A DNA stretch of 64,000 bases, taken from Limonium bicolor. Taxonomy: Eukaryota > Streptophyta > Magnoliopsida > Caryophyllales > Plumbaginaceae. Positions 38,266 to 48,332 of this stretch are shown here, one piece after another (positions within the stretch are counted from its first letter, which is position 1; every line of letters begins with the position of its first letter). The position numbers were made by a program, and so were the translations under genes. The notes below the pieces were generated by a model. That model saw nothing but the letters and a program-made list of their open reading frames with translations. It was not told the DNA's origin and ran no database searches. Location of the stretch: the NCBI GenBank assembly GCA_023374045.1, contig CM041776.1, positions 480,117,375 through 480,181,374 on the forward strand. Reading direction: 5' to 3'.

Positions 38266-39175
38266 CTCCTCTCGGCCCAAAAGCCCAGATCCAGCCCAAC
38301 ACTCCTCTCGGCCCAAAAGCCCAAATCTAGCCCACCACTCCTTTCGGCTCAAAAGCCCAAATCTAGCCCACCACTCCTTTCGGCCCAAAAGCCCAAATCT
38401 AGCCCACCACTCCTCTCGGCCCAAAAGCCCAGATCCAGCCCAACGCTCCTCTCGGCCCAAAAGCCCAAATCTAGCCCACCACTCCTCTCGGCCCAAAAGC
38501 CCAAATCTAGCCCACCACTCCTTTCGGCCCAAAAGCCCAAATCTAGCCCACCACTCCTCTCAGCCCAAAAGCCCAGATCCAGCCCAACGCTCCTCTCGGC
38601 CCAAAAGCCCAAATCTAGCCCACCACTCCTCTCGGCCCAAAAGCCCGAAGCCCAAACCCAAGGCCCAAAACCCGAAGCCCAAACTCAAGGCCCAAACCCG
38701 AAGCCCAAACTCAAGGCCCAAAACCCGAAGCCCAAACCCAAGGCCCAAAACCCGAAGCCCAAACCCAAGGCCCAAAACCCGAAGCCCAAACCCAAGGCCC
38801 AAAACCCAAGGCCCAAAACCCGAAGCCCAAACCCAAGGCCCAAAACCCAAGGCCCAAAACTCAAGGCCCAAAACCCGAAGCCCAAACTCAAGGCCCAAAC
38901 CCGAAGCCCAAACTCAAGGCCCAAAACCCGAAGCCCAAACCCAAGGCCCAAAACCCGAAGCCCAAACCCAAGGCCCAAAACCCGAAGCCCAAACCCAAGG
39001 CCCAAAACCCAAGGCCCAAAACCCGAAGCCCAAACCCAAGGCCCAAAACCCAAGGCCCAAAACCCAAGGCCCAAAACCTGAGGCCCAAACCCAAGGCCCA
39101 AAACCCAAGGCCCAAAACCCGAAGCCCAAACCCAAGGCCCAAAACCCGAAGCCCAAGCCCATGGCCCAAAACCAA
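38266..39175. repeat. GGCCCA-rich tandem array in the Ogre 5' LTR
   Basis: The first half is about ten copies of a roughly 36-bp unit (ACTCCTCTCGGCCCAAAAGC core). The second half is a denser array of short AAGGCCCAAAACCC and GAAGCCCAAACCC units to about 39175. It is open in many frames on both strands, but the frames are only repeats. TGGGCC/GGCCCA is also the core of plant site II promoter elements. Confidence 0.9.
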
Positions 39176-41287
39176 GAAAGCCCACCACCCAAAGCCCAAA
39201 ACCATAAGAGACCCATGTTTCAAATCAGGCCCAAGTCCACAAAGCCTAGGTCCACAAAAATCAAGTTAAGTCCACAAGAATCAAACCTTGAACCAAAGGT
39301 TGACCTTTGACCTGAAAATTGACTGAACGTTGACTTTGACCAGAAAACCTTGACCTTGACCAAAACCTTGACCCAATCATTGACCAAACCTGAAAATTGA
39401 CCCGACTCATCTTCCAATACAAGTCAAACCAAATCAAATCAATTCCAACACATTTTTCAATTCTGATCCCTTTGCGATTCACTTTCAACTTGTAAATTCC
39501 TTTCAAAATCCAAAAACCAGAAAGAGTCTCAAAATCATCATTCTATTCAAAGTTTCATCAAGTTTTCAAAGAAACCATTTTGTGGAATTTTAAAGGAAAA
39601 ACTCTTCTCACATCACAGAAAACTCTTCTCTATTGCAGAAAGTTCTTCTCACATATACAGAAAGTTTTCTCCCAAAACATTTCTCAAAATCAGTGTTTCT
39701 TCATAGAGAATTCCGAACAACTTCAAAGATTTTCTAACTCAGTTTTCAAGCTCCAAAATAAACCGTTTTCGGGGAGCAAGAAATGTCTAACCCCTTCAAA
39801 ATATTTCCTCCACGGTTAGAACATCGCTTGTCTCTCTTCCCAAAAATAAAAATCCGAGGCGGGGCACTGGGGTCGTAACCTCCCTTGTCGCAGTCTGGAT
39901 CTCTTTAGGCGGGGCATTAGGGTGACAAACCTCCCCTAATTGCAGCCTAGATTTTTACAAGGCGGGGTGCTAGGGAAGTAACAACCTTCCTAGTTGCAGC
40001 CGGGATTTTAGAATCGTCTAACTCCCTTCCGCTCGATTTCACTGTGTTTTTAATTTTTAATGTTTTAAAACCCGGGAGTTAGAGACGTTATTAGGGTTCG
40101 ACCGAGAATATCTCATTCATGGTGTTTCTCTCTGAATCCTATTTTTCGACATAAATTCATTGCCCCATCTTTCGAGCCTCGGCACTTACCATTAATTAAG
40201 TGTCGTGTTCGAGGGGGTACATAGGGTAATCCTTCGGGATTATCCGCCCTTTTACAACAAAAATGATTTTGTTTCGATTTTAGAAAACTTTAAGAGAGAC
40301 AATTTTGAATACCCCAATCCAACATCTCCATTAGAGCTTTAGGACCCATAAACACTTCTCAGTCCTCCTTTTAACTAATTCTAAGTCACATAGGATTTCC
40401 GATTCTTGAAAACTCCCAGAAACCTGAAACGTCTTCAAAACCCGAATACTCGCAAACCAAATATCCTCTTCCATGCTCAATCATCCTTAAAACCCGAATT
40501 CCTCTTCGACCCATTCGATTTCTCAAAACACCTCAAAAATTCGACCTTTCTAAAAGATGAACCTAACAAACCCGGGAAACTCTTCGACTCTAATAAATGA
40601 TCCAAACATCCCTTAACTCCACAAGGATGACCAAAATGCCCTTAGCCTCACAAAAGCCGAGACAAATCCAATCCCCTCAAAAATAATCAAAACCTCTCAA
40701 CCCTTTGACTATTCCCACGAACCAATAGTTCGAGACCAGCCTATCTCTTCAAACTCTTCAAAATCACCTACTCCTCAGTCCGATCCTTTGGCTCTAATTG
40801 AATCTCTCTAAAAAGGTTTTGAAAGAAGGCAATCCCGACAATTGGAGACCGAGGTCTCCTCGGGCACCAATCCAAGGTTGTGGTCATCGCCACTTCCAAG
40901 GGGTGTAACCCAGTGCGAACCCACACAGAATCTCTAGTATGATCAGATAAGTCCTATTCATAGGTAATAATCTCAGAGTCAATTAACGGTTCTTAGAACC
41001 CGATCTTCCTTCCTAGTTATCATAGGTCAAACTAGGTGGCGACTCTAGTCAACTCCGCCTTATAGAGGCATAAGTCCGCGTGGAGCCCATCGAGAGCGGG
41101 TGTAGTGCACACTTGCACTCCCCCTTGCGCTTTCTGGGAAAGACGGACGATTCAGTAGGTATTTGAGGGATGCCAGAATAACGGGTTATCACTCTCCACA
41201 GAATGGCATTTTCTAGGATCTAGACTTCTCAGCTAGGACCATATTTAGATAGACCCCCCTCATACCGAAAAATCACCCTCCACAGAA

Positions 41288-41305
41288 TGGCGACTCTGCT
41301 GGGGA
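41288..41305 (+). other. Primer-binding site of the Ogre-like element
   Basis: TGGCGACTCTGCTGGGGA begins three bases after the LTR end. A tRNA-Arg-type primer site of this form is known for Ogre elements. A decayed near-copy of the junction (CTCCACAGAATGGC) lies about 90 bp upstream inside the LTR. Confidence 0.8.
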
Positions 41306-42827
41306 AAACTTGAGTAAGTTTTTCTCAAACTCAAGGAAGACTGAACTCCATTCAAAATTGTCGGGATTTCCCCACTTCTTTCAAAACCTTCAAGAGATTC
41401 TTTTCAAAGCCTCTAGGATTATTCTACTCCACACTTAGAGTGTGTATCTGATGAGGACAAATAGGATTTGTTAGATCCTTAGCAAACTTTGCAACAATTG
41501 GGTTAATAATTAGCTCACGATTAGAAAGAGACACTTAGGACTGAATGAAGCTAACTTCCCTTTAGGTTAATAAACAACCAATTTGGTGTCACTAATCTCA
41601 AGATAAAACCCTTAGTAAATAGGTCGGTGCTAATTTCGTTTGTTTCATTTACTGCTTTCATATTTATGTTACAATTGTGGAGTGCATGGGGTGGGTAGCT
41701 TAGGACATGCATTCCTCTATGTCACCCGATTTACCCACGATGTCACGGGATCCCCAACCGGTCCACGGTTGATTCCCCATGAGCTAGGGTCACTTTATGA
41801 GTGAACAAACCCACGAGGCGGTAAGGTTTCTGACCGACGCCTTGAGCTCATGATCCAAAATTATCCTCCATTATCCGAGTCGATGCCAGCATATAGTGAA
41901 CTTTGAGCCTTCAGTGTCCAGCTACCTGGTCCGGTGTCTAAGACGGATTTATGGAAGTCACCCCCTTGTATGCCGCCTGTCTGACCGCCCTTTTGCCTTA
42001 CCCTGAAGATTGCATGGGCTCAGTTCTCCATTGTTCCTCTGCACTACATGTGTCTCTAAAGCCCAATGTCACGCTATACGTCCATAGAGGATCCCGTATT
42101 TACCGGATACCCATACATGGCACAACATAGTCAGTGAATAATTTGGACTTTAGACACACCTGACCGTGCAGGTGACGAGAGACCCGTTCCCATGCAATAC
42201 TTCCCCGAGTTTCCCGAAAAGTGGGGTGTTGTCGGATCATCACTGGCCGTGGCATATGTTTCCTTATCACCTCGGGTGTCCTGACCTTTCGAACTTAAGC
42301 ACTCCGGAATTTCTTGATAACATGCCCCCCAAAGGCATAACAGAGAAAAAACCCGAGAGATGATAGTGAAGGGACGACGGTTCCCCCGGTGAGACAGAAT
42401 CATAATTGACCTGGAAAGTGATTATCCCAACATTAACACTTACAGCTCCACATCAAACATGGCCACGATTTAATTTACGCTATATTTGTGTGCAAACCAT
42501 TTTGACCAAACCTGTGTTTTCAAAAACTCGTTCGGAATCTCTCTTCAATAGTTGCTTACAAAATTCTTCAAAACCGCTTGTAAAATGGCTTTCAAACCCG
42601 TTTGCACAACTATTTATGAACATTCTTTGAAAACCGAATTTCCAAAAATTAAAACCTTTTTATTAAAACCTTTTCAAACCCCTCTATTTCACAAAATTTT
42701 CTCTCTTTGTTTTCATTTCCAAAGAGTATGTCATACTGGTATTACAAGGCTGCACATCCCGAATCTCACATATCACTTTCTTCCCCATTTTTCTCTCTTT
42801 CTTTACCTCTCTTTTGCAGGATTAGCC
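41306..42827 (+). other. Leader region of the Ogre-like element
   Basis: No conserved protein is visible between the primer site and ORF1. A pyrimidine tract followed by TTTTGCAG (near 42819) directly before the ORF1 start looks like a splice acceptor. Confidence 0.5.
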
Positions 42828-44177
42828 ATGTTCAACAGATTGGTACCAGTCCCCGGGGAAAGGAAGAGACAAAGGGAAATTGCCGAGCAACAAGAGAAGG
42901 AGGCAGCAGCGAAAGAGCAGGCCCGTATTTCCCTATTTTATCAAGAGCGAGCTCAAGAAGTGGAATTCGCCTCCAGCCTGAAAGAGCGATGTGTAGCAAT
43001 GAAAGACATTGGTGAACCTCTCTTCTTGGGTTTAGCCTATTTGGGCCAACATGTCATTGACTATGAGGCACTATATGAGTCGATCACATATTAGGACCCA
43101 GAAGATCATTTATACCGGTTTGCTATGGAGGAGTTGGTCATGTTGCCGGCAGAAATGGATGCCTTCCTGAAGATCAAACCTCACCAAAAGATACCTCGGA
43201 TCCCGATAGATCGATCGAAGACACCAGCATTCGCAGCCAAATTCTTAGGGGTGGATGTCTCTGAAGTAGAAGATTTTGGGGGAATGAGTTTGAGCTTGAG
43301 GGATCTCCTTGATCGTTTCTGCAAGCCGTATCGGTCACAGAGACTTCAGAGGCGGGTGTTAGATCTCTGCCTCATGGGTTTACACCTCTTTCGACAGAGG
43401 GGCCTGAAAATGAATCCACATGTCATCTATCTTTTGAAGGCTTATGAAGATGGGCTTAGCATTGGGACATTCGTGGTGGCCGAGATCGTCAGAGCACTAG
43501 ATCGATGGAAGGAAGCAGGAGCTCGAGAGACATTCTTCCTAGGGAGTCCTTTGCTCCTACAGATATGGCTTTTTGATCACCTGCAATTACCCTGCTTGTC
43601 GCGATATCAAACAGTTACCATGTGCACATTCCAAGCTGCAAGAAGAGTGGTAGAAAAATCGGAAGGGGGTTGGAAAGCCTACTTTCGAGATGTTCATCTC
43701 CACTCACACTTCGAGTGGGTACTGAAGGACTGGGATGTCCAAGGAGGAACCGTCAGGTCAGCCGAACACAATGGCTTGGTTCTGATTGGTTTGGATCGTT
43801 TTGTCACTATCTTCCCATTAAGGGCAATGCGACAGTTCGGACGCGAACAAACCATCCCAGGGGCTGAGATATCAAAATTCAAGAGTCACCGATTCACCGA
43901 TGCGGCGGTGAACTATGTAGCCCAAGCCTACAACACCGGAGTCAAGTGGGCTATCTTCAACGAACGAGGAACAGACCTTAGCTTGAGTGACTCCTACAAG
44001 GATTGGCTTGAGAAGCGAGTGGACCGCGTGGAGAAATATCCATACTCACTTTACCGTTCGGTGATCGAACATGACCCCACTTGCCTGATTACCGTGAATC
44101 TACAGCCCCCGCTCACGAGGAACCAACAGAGGAAGAAAAATCGTGAGGAGTCAAAACGGAAGAAGATCATCGGCTGA
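42828..44177 (+). pseudogene. ORF1 of the Ogre-like element
   Basis: About 450 codons starting MFNRLVPVPGERKRQ at 42828, with one in-frame TAG at 43092-43094. The frame continues DPEDHLYRFAMEELV after the stop and runs to IIG at 44177. Ogre elements carry an ORF of this size and position upstream of gag; its function is not known. The N-terminus is a charged Glu/Lys/Arg-rich, coiled-coil-like segment. The rest has regularly spaced hydrophobic and Trp residues and a basic tail. It resembles the plant retroelement domain I recall as DUF7745, but I could not test that. Confidence 0.7.
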
Positions 44178-44189
44178 TTCTCTCTAACG

Positions 44190-44520
44190 GCAGTAGTTTA
44201 TTATGACTAGTAGATGTATTCCCTTTTGTAATAATTAGCTAGTTAGTGGATGTATCCCCCTTTTGTAATGATTAGCTAATTAGTGGAAATACCCCCCTTT
44301 TGTAATGATTAGCTAATTAGTGGAAATACCCCCCTTTTTGTAATGATTAGCTAGTTAGTGGGTATATCCCCCTTTGGTAATGATTAGCTAGTTAGTGGGT
44401 ATATCCCCCCTCTTGTAGTGAATAGCTAGCTAGTGGATACATTCCCCCTTTTGTAATGATTAGCTAGCTAGTGGATGTATCCCCCCTTTTTATTAGGTTA
44501 GCCAACTAGCGGATGTACTT
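44190..44520. repeat. Short tandem array between ORF1 and gag
   Basis: About seven or eight degenerate copies, mostly 40-50 bp, of TAATGATTAGCTAGTTAGTG followed by a TATCCCCCTTTTG segment. It sits immediately after the ORF1 stop codon. No coding potential. Confidence 0.88.
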
Positions 44521-44926
44521 ATCCTTTATCACTAACGGTTATATTCCCCCTTTGAATCAGATTGTATCCCCATTTTCCCTCTTCATGTATGCAACTGCGG
44601 TTATGTAATATCGGTATGACAAGCATTTTGGAAATGAAAACTAGGCTCGTGCGCCTTTTCCTCACGATCAAATGATATAGAAAACCTTCTTTCACAAAAC
44701 ATTTTACGCAAAACATGGGGACGACCCTCTCCTCTTCTACCTTTTTAAAATGTGCATTCATACTAATGATCTCCATACCATTTCACAATACAGCACCGTC
44801 GACAGCAGATTGTGAAGATTTTGCGGTCCGATCCCAAACCAGTCTACCAACATTACTCGACTGTGGAAAAGAGACTCCCGAGGCAGACTGGCCAGTGACA
44901 CCACAACTGAAACCTCATCAGAAACA
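44521..44926 (+). other. Spacer before gag in the Ogre-like element
   Basis: No recognisable coding sequence is seen. It ends in the gag start region. Confidence 0.5.
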
Positions 44927-47533
44927 ATGGATCAAACTCTGATGAATCCCACTGCTCCAGAAAACACCACAGTCGCCTCAGCTGTCGAGGCAAGTGCAAG
45001 TGCAGCCATAGGGGCCAGTGGCAGTATTAGAAACATTCCTGATCCAAATGTCCTGTATCACATGCTAGAGACGTTGCTCAAAAATGAAAAATCGATGAGG
45101 CAGACAATTGAACGATTGGAGGAACAGTTGCGCAGAGAAAGAATGAGTAAGGGGAAGGATCCGTACTTTACGAATGCTGAAGAGGTTTACGTTGACGAAA
45201 CACCCAAGCTCACATTTACCCAAAATCCCATGTTCAATACCACGTCACAACCAAACAATGAACACACCACCATTCCCCCCACAACCTTTCAAATGGCTGA
45301 CTTACTTGCTGGGGTACCCATGCCACCACCAATCTTGACCACAACCACAACTGTTCCAACCACTTTCCCAAAATTACCACCTTTTCTACCAGCTGGGACT
45401 GCTCCTCAAATTGCTAACATGAATTGGTCTAGACCACCTGAGACTTTCTATCCGAATTCACCTATCCCTGATCCGATCCAGATGAGACAATATCAGTACA
45501 CTGCTCCAGGACATGCTGTCCGTTTCGAAGAAGCTATTCCCCACACTCAACTACTGCCACACCCATCAAGTCACTTAATCCATGGGTATCAACAACCTCA
45601 AACCCAACCCCTTCCTACTGAAAATCCCCCGTCTAACATGGAGGACTGGAAGAAATCTGTGAAAGAAGAGCTGCTGGCTGAAGTGCGGCTAGGGGAACGA
45701 GCCAAGATGCTTGGCTTCCGCTATTTCAGCATGAAGCCGAGCTCTAAGCTTCCAGAAAATTTAAAACTCCCCGAAATCTCGAAATATGCTGGGAAAGGAG
45801 ACCCCAGACATCACCTTTCTCAGTTTGATCGGGTAATGACAATGCATGGATTGAACGATGAGATGAAAATTATATGCTTCCCTAGCTATCTCGAAGGATC
45901 TGCGCAAGCATGGGTTTCAAGGTTAGATCTCTCTGGAAAAAAATTGGAGGAAGTTTATCAGGCCTTCGTCGAGCAGTACAGCTACAATGCCCATCTAGGG
46001 GTCACCCGCAGAGACCTCGAGACCATGAGGCAGAGAAATAATGAGACGGTCATGGAATTCATCAATCGCTGGAGGGAGGTGGCCGGCCAAATGCTTGATC
46101 GCCCTACCGAAGATGAGCAGATAAGAATAATAATCTCATGTCTGGAGGGTCCATACTCAGATCATCTAAAGTCCCTTGGGATTTGTGACTTCAAACATCT
46201 GAAAGCTGCTGCTTCGGCTGCCGAAGAGTTAGCACTGGCAGGAAGATTAAAAGGGTTGAACCTCCCTGGATCAGGACCCAGAACTTCATACCATCAGAAC
46301 CGCCAAAACCGTGATAGCAGCAACAATCACAACAACAATGACAACAACAAAACTATCCCAACACCTCCAGTGAATCAGGTGCAACCTAGAACCCTCACCG
46401 ACTACCAACCCCCCACACCTCCAGTGTATCAGGCACAATCCTCCGGAACAACTCAGAACTATCGGGCGATGCCTCCTCCCCGTGATTTTCAAACCCGACC
46501 CCAGCGACAATACTCAACATTGGGGATGCCGTTGAATAAGGCGTACAAAAAGTTGAAAGAGAGTGGTTTCCTTCTGAAGCACCCAAATCCCAAACCAGGA
46601 ATCACCCAACTTGGGCCTGATACGAAAAGCTTCTGTGAATACCATCTGATGAAGGGGCATAGTACAGAGAACTGTAGAGCATTGCGTCATGCTGTGCAAG
46701 ATCTAATTGATGCAGGAGAGGTGCAATTCCCCAACGCCAATCCAAATACCCAAAATAATTCCATCCCCCAACATGTAAATATGATAAGGCTCAGAGAAAG
46801 AGAAGGAAGTCTGCCAGACCTTCGCAAAATTGTGAAAGCTGATGACATCGGGAGTACAACGGAAGTGACCCGACGGAATCCCTCCCCATTTGTCACACCC
46901 ACACCGCTATTAGATTCCTTCAAGGTTCCCCGTCCGGAGATTCATTTCGATATACTCCCCTTGATGAGGGAATATTTGAAAGAGAAAAACCGGGCTCAAA
47001 ACACTGTCGACAAATTAAGTTACCAAAGGAAAGTGCCAATCTTCTTCCAATATTGCATGGGTCGACCGATAGAAAGGAATTTGGAAACTTTGCTGATATT
47101 AACTTCTGAGGCTGAGGGTCTCCACAAAAAAATGAAGGCACTAGAAGTTGTTGAGGCTTGGTGCGGCCAAAAAGTCCTTGAGAAGCAAAGAAAGAGAAAC
47201 ACTGTCATGTGCAATATGATCATGATCACCGATGAAAGGACTGAATCGCAACAGGTAAGTCAAACCTCTTCCATCTCTCCTCTGTACTTCGACCCTAGTA
47301 TCTATAGCCCCGCATCGCAGCACATGATGTCTCGGATGGGCTACCAACAGGGGAATAGGTTAGGAAAGGAGCTGCAGGGCGTGGTAGAGCCACTAGTGCC
47401 ATGTGCTGGAGGTCGAGGGGCAGGCGTAGGATTCACAGAGGCGCCAGGTATGATGCTAACAGATTCACATGTAATTTCCGTAGACCTTTCCTTATCAGTT
47501 TTATCTAGAACCGTACATATCTGTGAGTTGTGA
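44927..47533 (+). CDS. Gag polyprotein of the Ogre-like element with a G-patch
   Basis: 868 codons without interruption, in contrast to the damaged ORFs around it. The N-terminal third is Pro/Thr-rich with a short coiled-coil-like stretch (about residues 45-75). The capsid-like domain begins near residue 275 (LPENLKLPEISKYAGKGDP) and includes EGSAQAWVSRL and ETVMEFINRWREVAGQ, typical of retrotransposon gag. A metal-binding segment FCEYHLMKGHSTENC lies near residue 568. Near residue 795 a G-patch motif (MGYQQGNRLGKELQG) occurs, as in Ogre/Tat polyproteins. The frame ends shortly after GVGFTEAPGM. If translated, this Gag could be packaged or act in trans, but no polymerase is encoded here. Confidence 0.85.
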   Translation: MDQTLMNPTAPENTTVASAVEASASAAIGASGSIRNIPDPNVLYHMLETLLKNEKSMRQTIERLEEQLRRERMSKGKDPYFTNAEEVYVDETPKLTFTQNPMFNTTSQPNNEHTTIPPTTFQMADLLAGVPMPPPILTTTTTVPTTFPKLPPFLPAGTAPQIANMNWSRPPETFYPNSPIPDPIQMRQYQYTAPGHAVRFEEAIPHTQLLPHPSSHLIHGYQQPQTQPLPTENPPSNMEDWKKSVKEELLAEVRLGERAKMLGFRYFSMKPSSKLPENLKLPEISKYAGKGDPRHHLSQFDRVMTMHGLNDEMKIICFPSYLEGSAQAWVSRLDLSGKKLEEVYQAFVEQYSYNAHLGVTRRDLETMRQRNNETVMEFINRWREVAGQMLDRPTEDEQIRIIISCLEGPYSDHLKSLGICDFKHLKAAASAAEELALAGRLKGLNLPGSGPRTSYHQNRQNRDSSNNHNNNDNNKTIPTPPVNQVQPRTLTDYQPPTPPVYQAQSSGTTQNYRAMPPPRDFQTRPQRQYSTLGMPLNKAYKKLKESGFLLKHPNPKPGITQLGPDTKSFCEYHLMKGHSTENCRALRHAVQDLIDAGEVQFPNANPNTQNNSIPQHVNMIRLREREGSLPDLRKIVKADDIGSTTEVTRRNPSPFVTPTPLLDSFKVPRPEIHFDILPLMREYLKEKNRAQNTVDKLSYQRKVPIFFQYCMGRPIERNLETLLILTSEAEGLHKKMKALEVVEAWCGQKVLEKQRKRNTVMCNMIMITDERTESQQVSQTSSISPLYFDPSIYSPASQHMMSRMGYQQGNRLGKELQGVVEPLVPCAGGRGAGVGFTEAPGMMLTDSHVISVDLSLSVLSRTVHICEL

Positions 47534-48131
47534 TGAGCAGAGAGTGGTTCGGGCTCGGGAGCATCTAGAGACAATGGAGTGGGAGAGCTGGCGGACCACT
47601 TTATTCTCCATCAACTCATGCCTTAAGGACCATGACGGCAAGGAATGCGACCAAGGAATGCCCGAAGGAGTAACGGAGAGCAGAGTCACGATCGAATCAA
47701 TCATCAAGGACCCCGCACCCTCGGTGGGTGGTCATGGAGCATGTCTTGTCGTCTATCACAAGAAAGAAGAGCCGATTCAGCAGGAGCCTTACATAGTTAG
47801 TCTAAGCTAGCAGTAGTGATGATAGTAATGGTGGTAGTAGTAGCGATAGTATCAGTGAGGGTAGCAATGGCAGTTGTAATGAAGACATCGACAATACAAA
47901 CAGAATTGAAATAGGAGAAGGATCGTCACCATTTATTTTCACTTGTAAAAATGGTGGCAATTTCCCGTCGATCGCCGACTTATCCAACTCCTCGTATATT
48001 AATGAAAATTCAGTTGATTCAGAAAATTCGTCTCCTTTGTCGCTTGATTCATTGCAAACTTATGAGGCCGAAGAAGAGGAATATGATGAAGAAAACATGC
48101 TTCCTACAGAACAGTACCCCACTTACACCCA
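47534..48131 (+). pseudogene. Remnant of the region between gag and protease
   Basis: Reading frames continue in pieces: 47523-47810 has EHLETMEWESWRTTL and HDGKECDQG, then another frame from about 47812 is Ser/Asp/Glu-rich and ends QYPTYTQISK at 48143. No protease (DSG/DTG) or reverse transcriptase motif is found. The Ser/acidic frame overlaps, in another phase, the surviving integrase end, so the deletion joint is near 48130. Confidence 0.6.
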
Positions 48132-48332
48132 GATATCCAAGTAGGGGATTTCGTTCTGAAAGAGTTGAGAAAAGATCTGCCAGACCCACGAGGGAAACTC
48201 AGGCCGAACTGGGTGGGCCCTTATTTGGCGAAAGAAATAACCCCTCATAGTGCTGTATTACTGATAGATGTAGATGGGGAAGAATTTCAAAGCCTTGTCG
48301 ATCTCGACCGGTTGAAACGATATTATGTCTGA
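48132..48332 (+). pseudogene. Integrase C-terminal remnant (GPY-like module) of the Ogre-like element
   Basis: 66 codons plus stop: DIQVGDFVLKELRKDLPDP, then GKLRPNWVGPYLAKEI and DLDRLKRYYV, the usual end of Ty3/gypsy pol. Nothing upstream resembles the integrase core, RNase H or reverse transcriptase. The polymerase genes were therefore removed by an internal deletion whose right edge is close to 48130. Confidence 0.85.

Larger units (their letters stand above)
35005..41284 (+). repeat. 5' LTR of the Ogre-like element
   Basis: 6.28 kb, matched by 52246-58483. It contains, in order, two tRNA-like segments, a TATA motif, an 87-bp doubled hairpin unit (37875-38015, CCCCACA..TGTGGGG), a GGCCCA-rich array (38266-39175) and three copies of a GGCGGGGC unit of about 54 bp (39857-40010). 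No real gene is seen. Confidence 0.93.

Noticed and set aside
38186..39310. 374-codon open frame rich in PKSPNLAHHS and PKPKAQ repeats, plus matching minus-strand frames (38349-39223, 55372-56432)
   Set aside because: Produced by the GGCCCA tandem array, which lacks stops in several frames on both strands; composition follows the repeat, not a protein family.
40226..40245. TAATCC-TTC-GGATTA hairpin resembling a terminator
   Set aside because: Intrinsic terminators of the bacterial type do not apply in a plant nuclear LTR; it may contribute to RNA structure but there is no support for a role.
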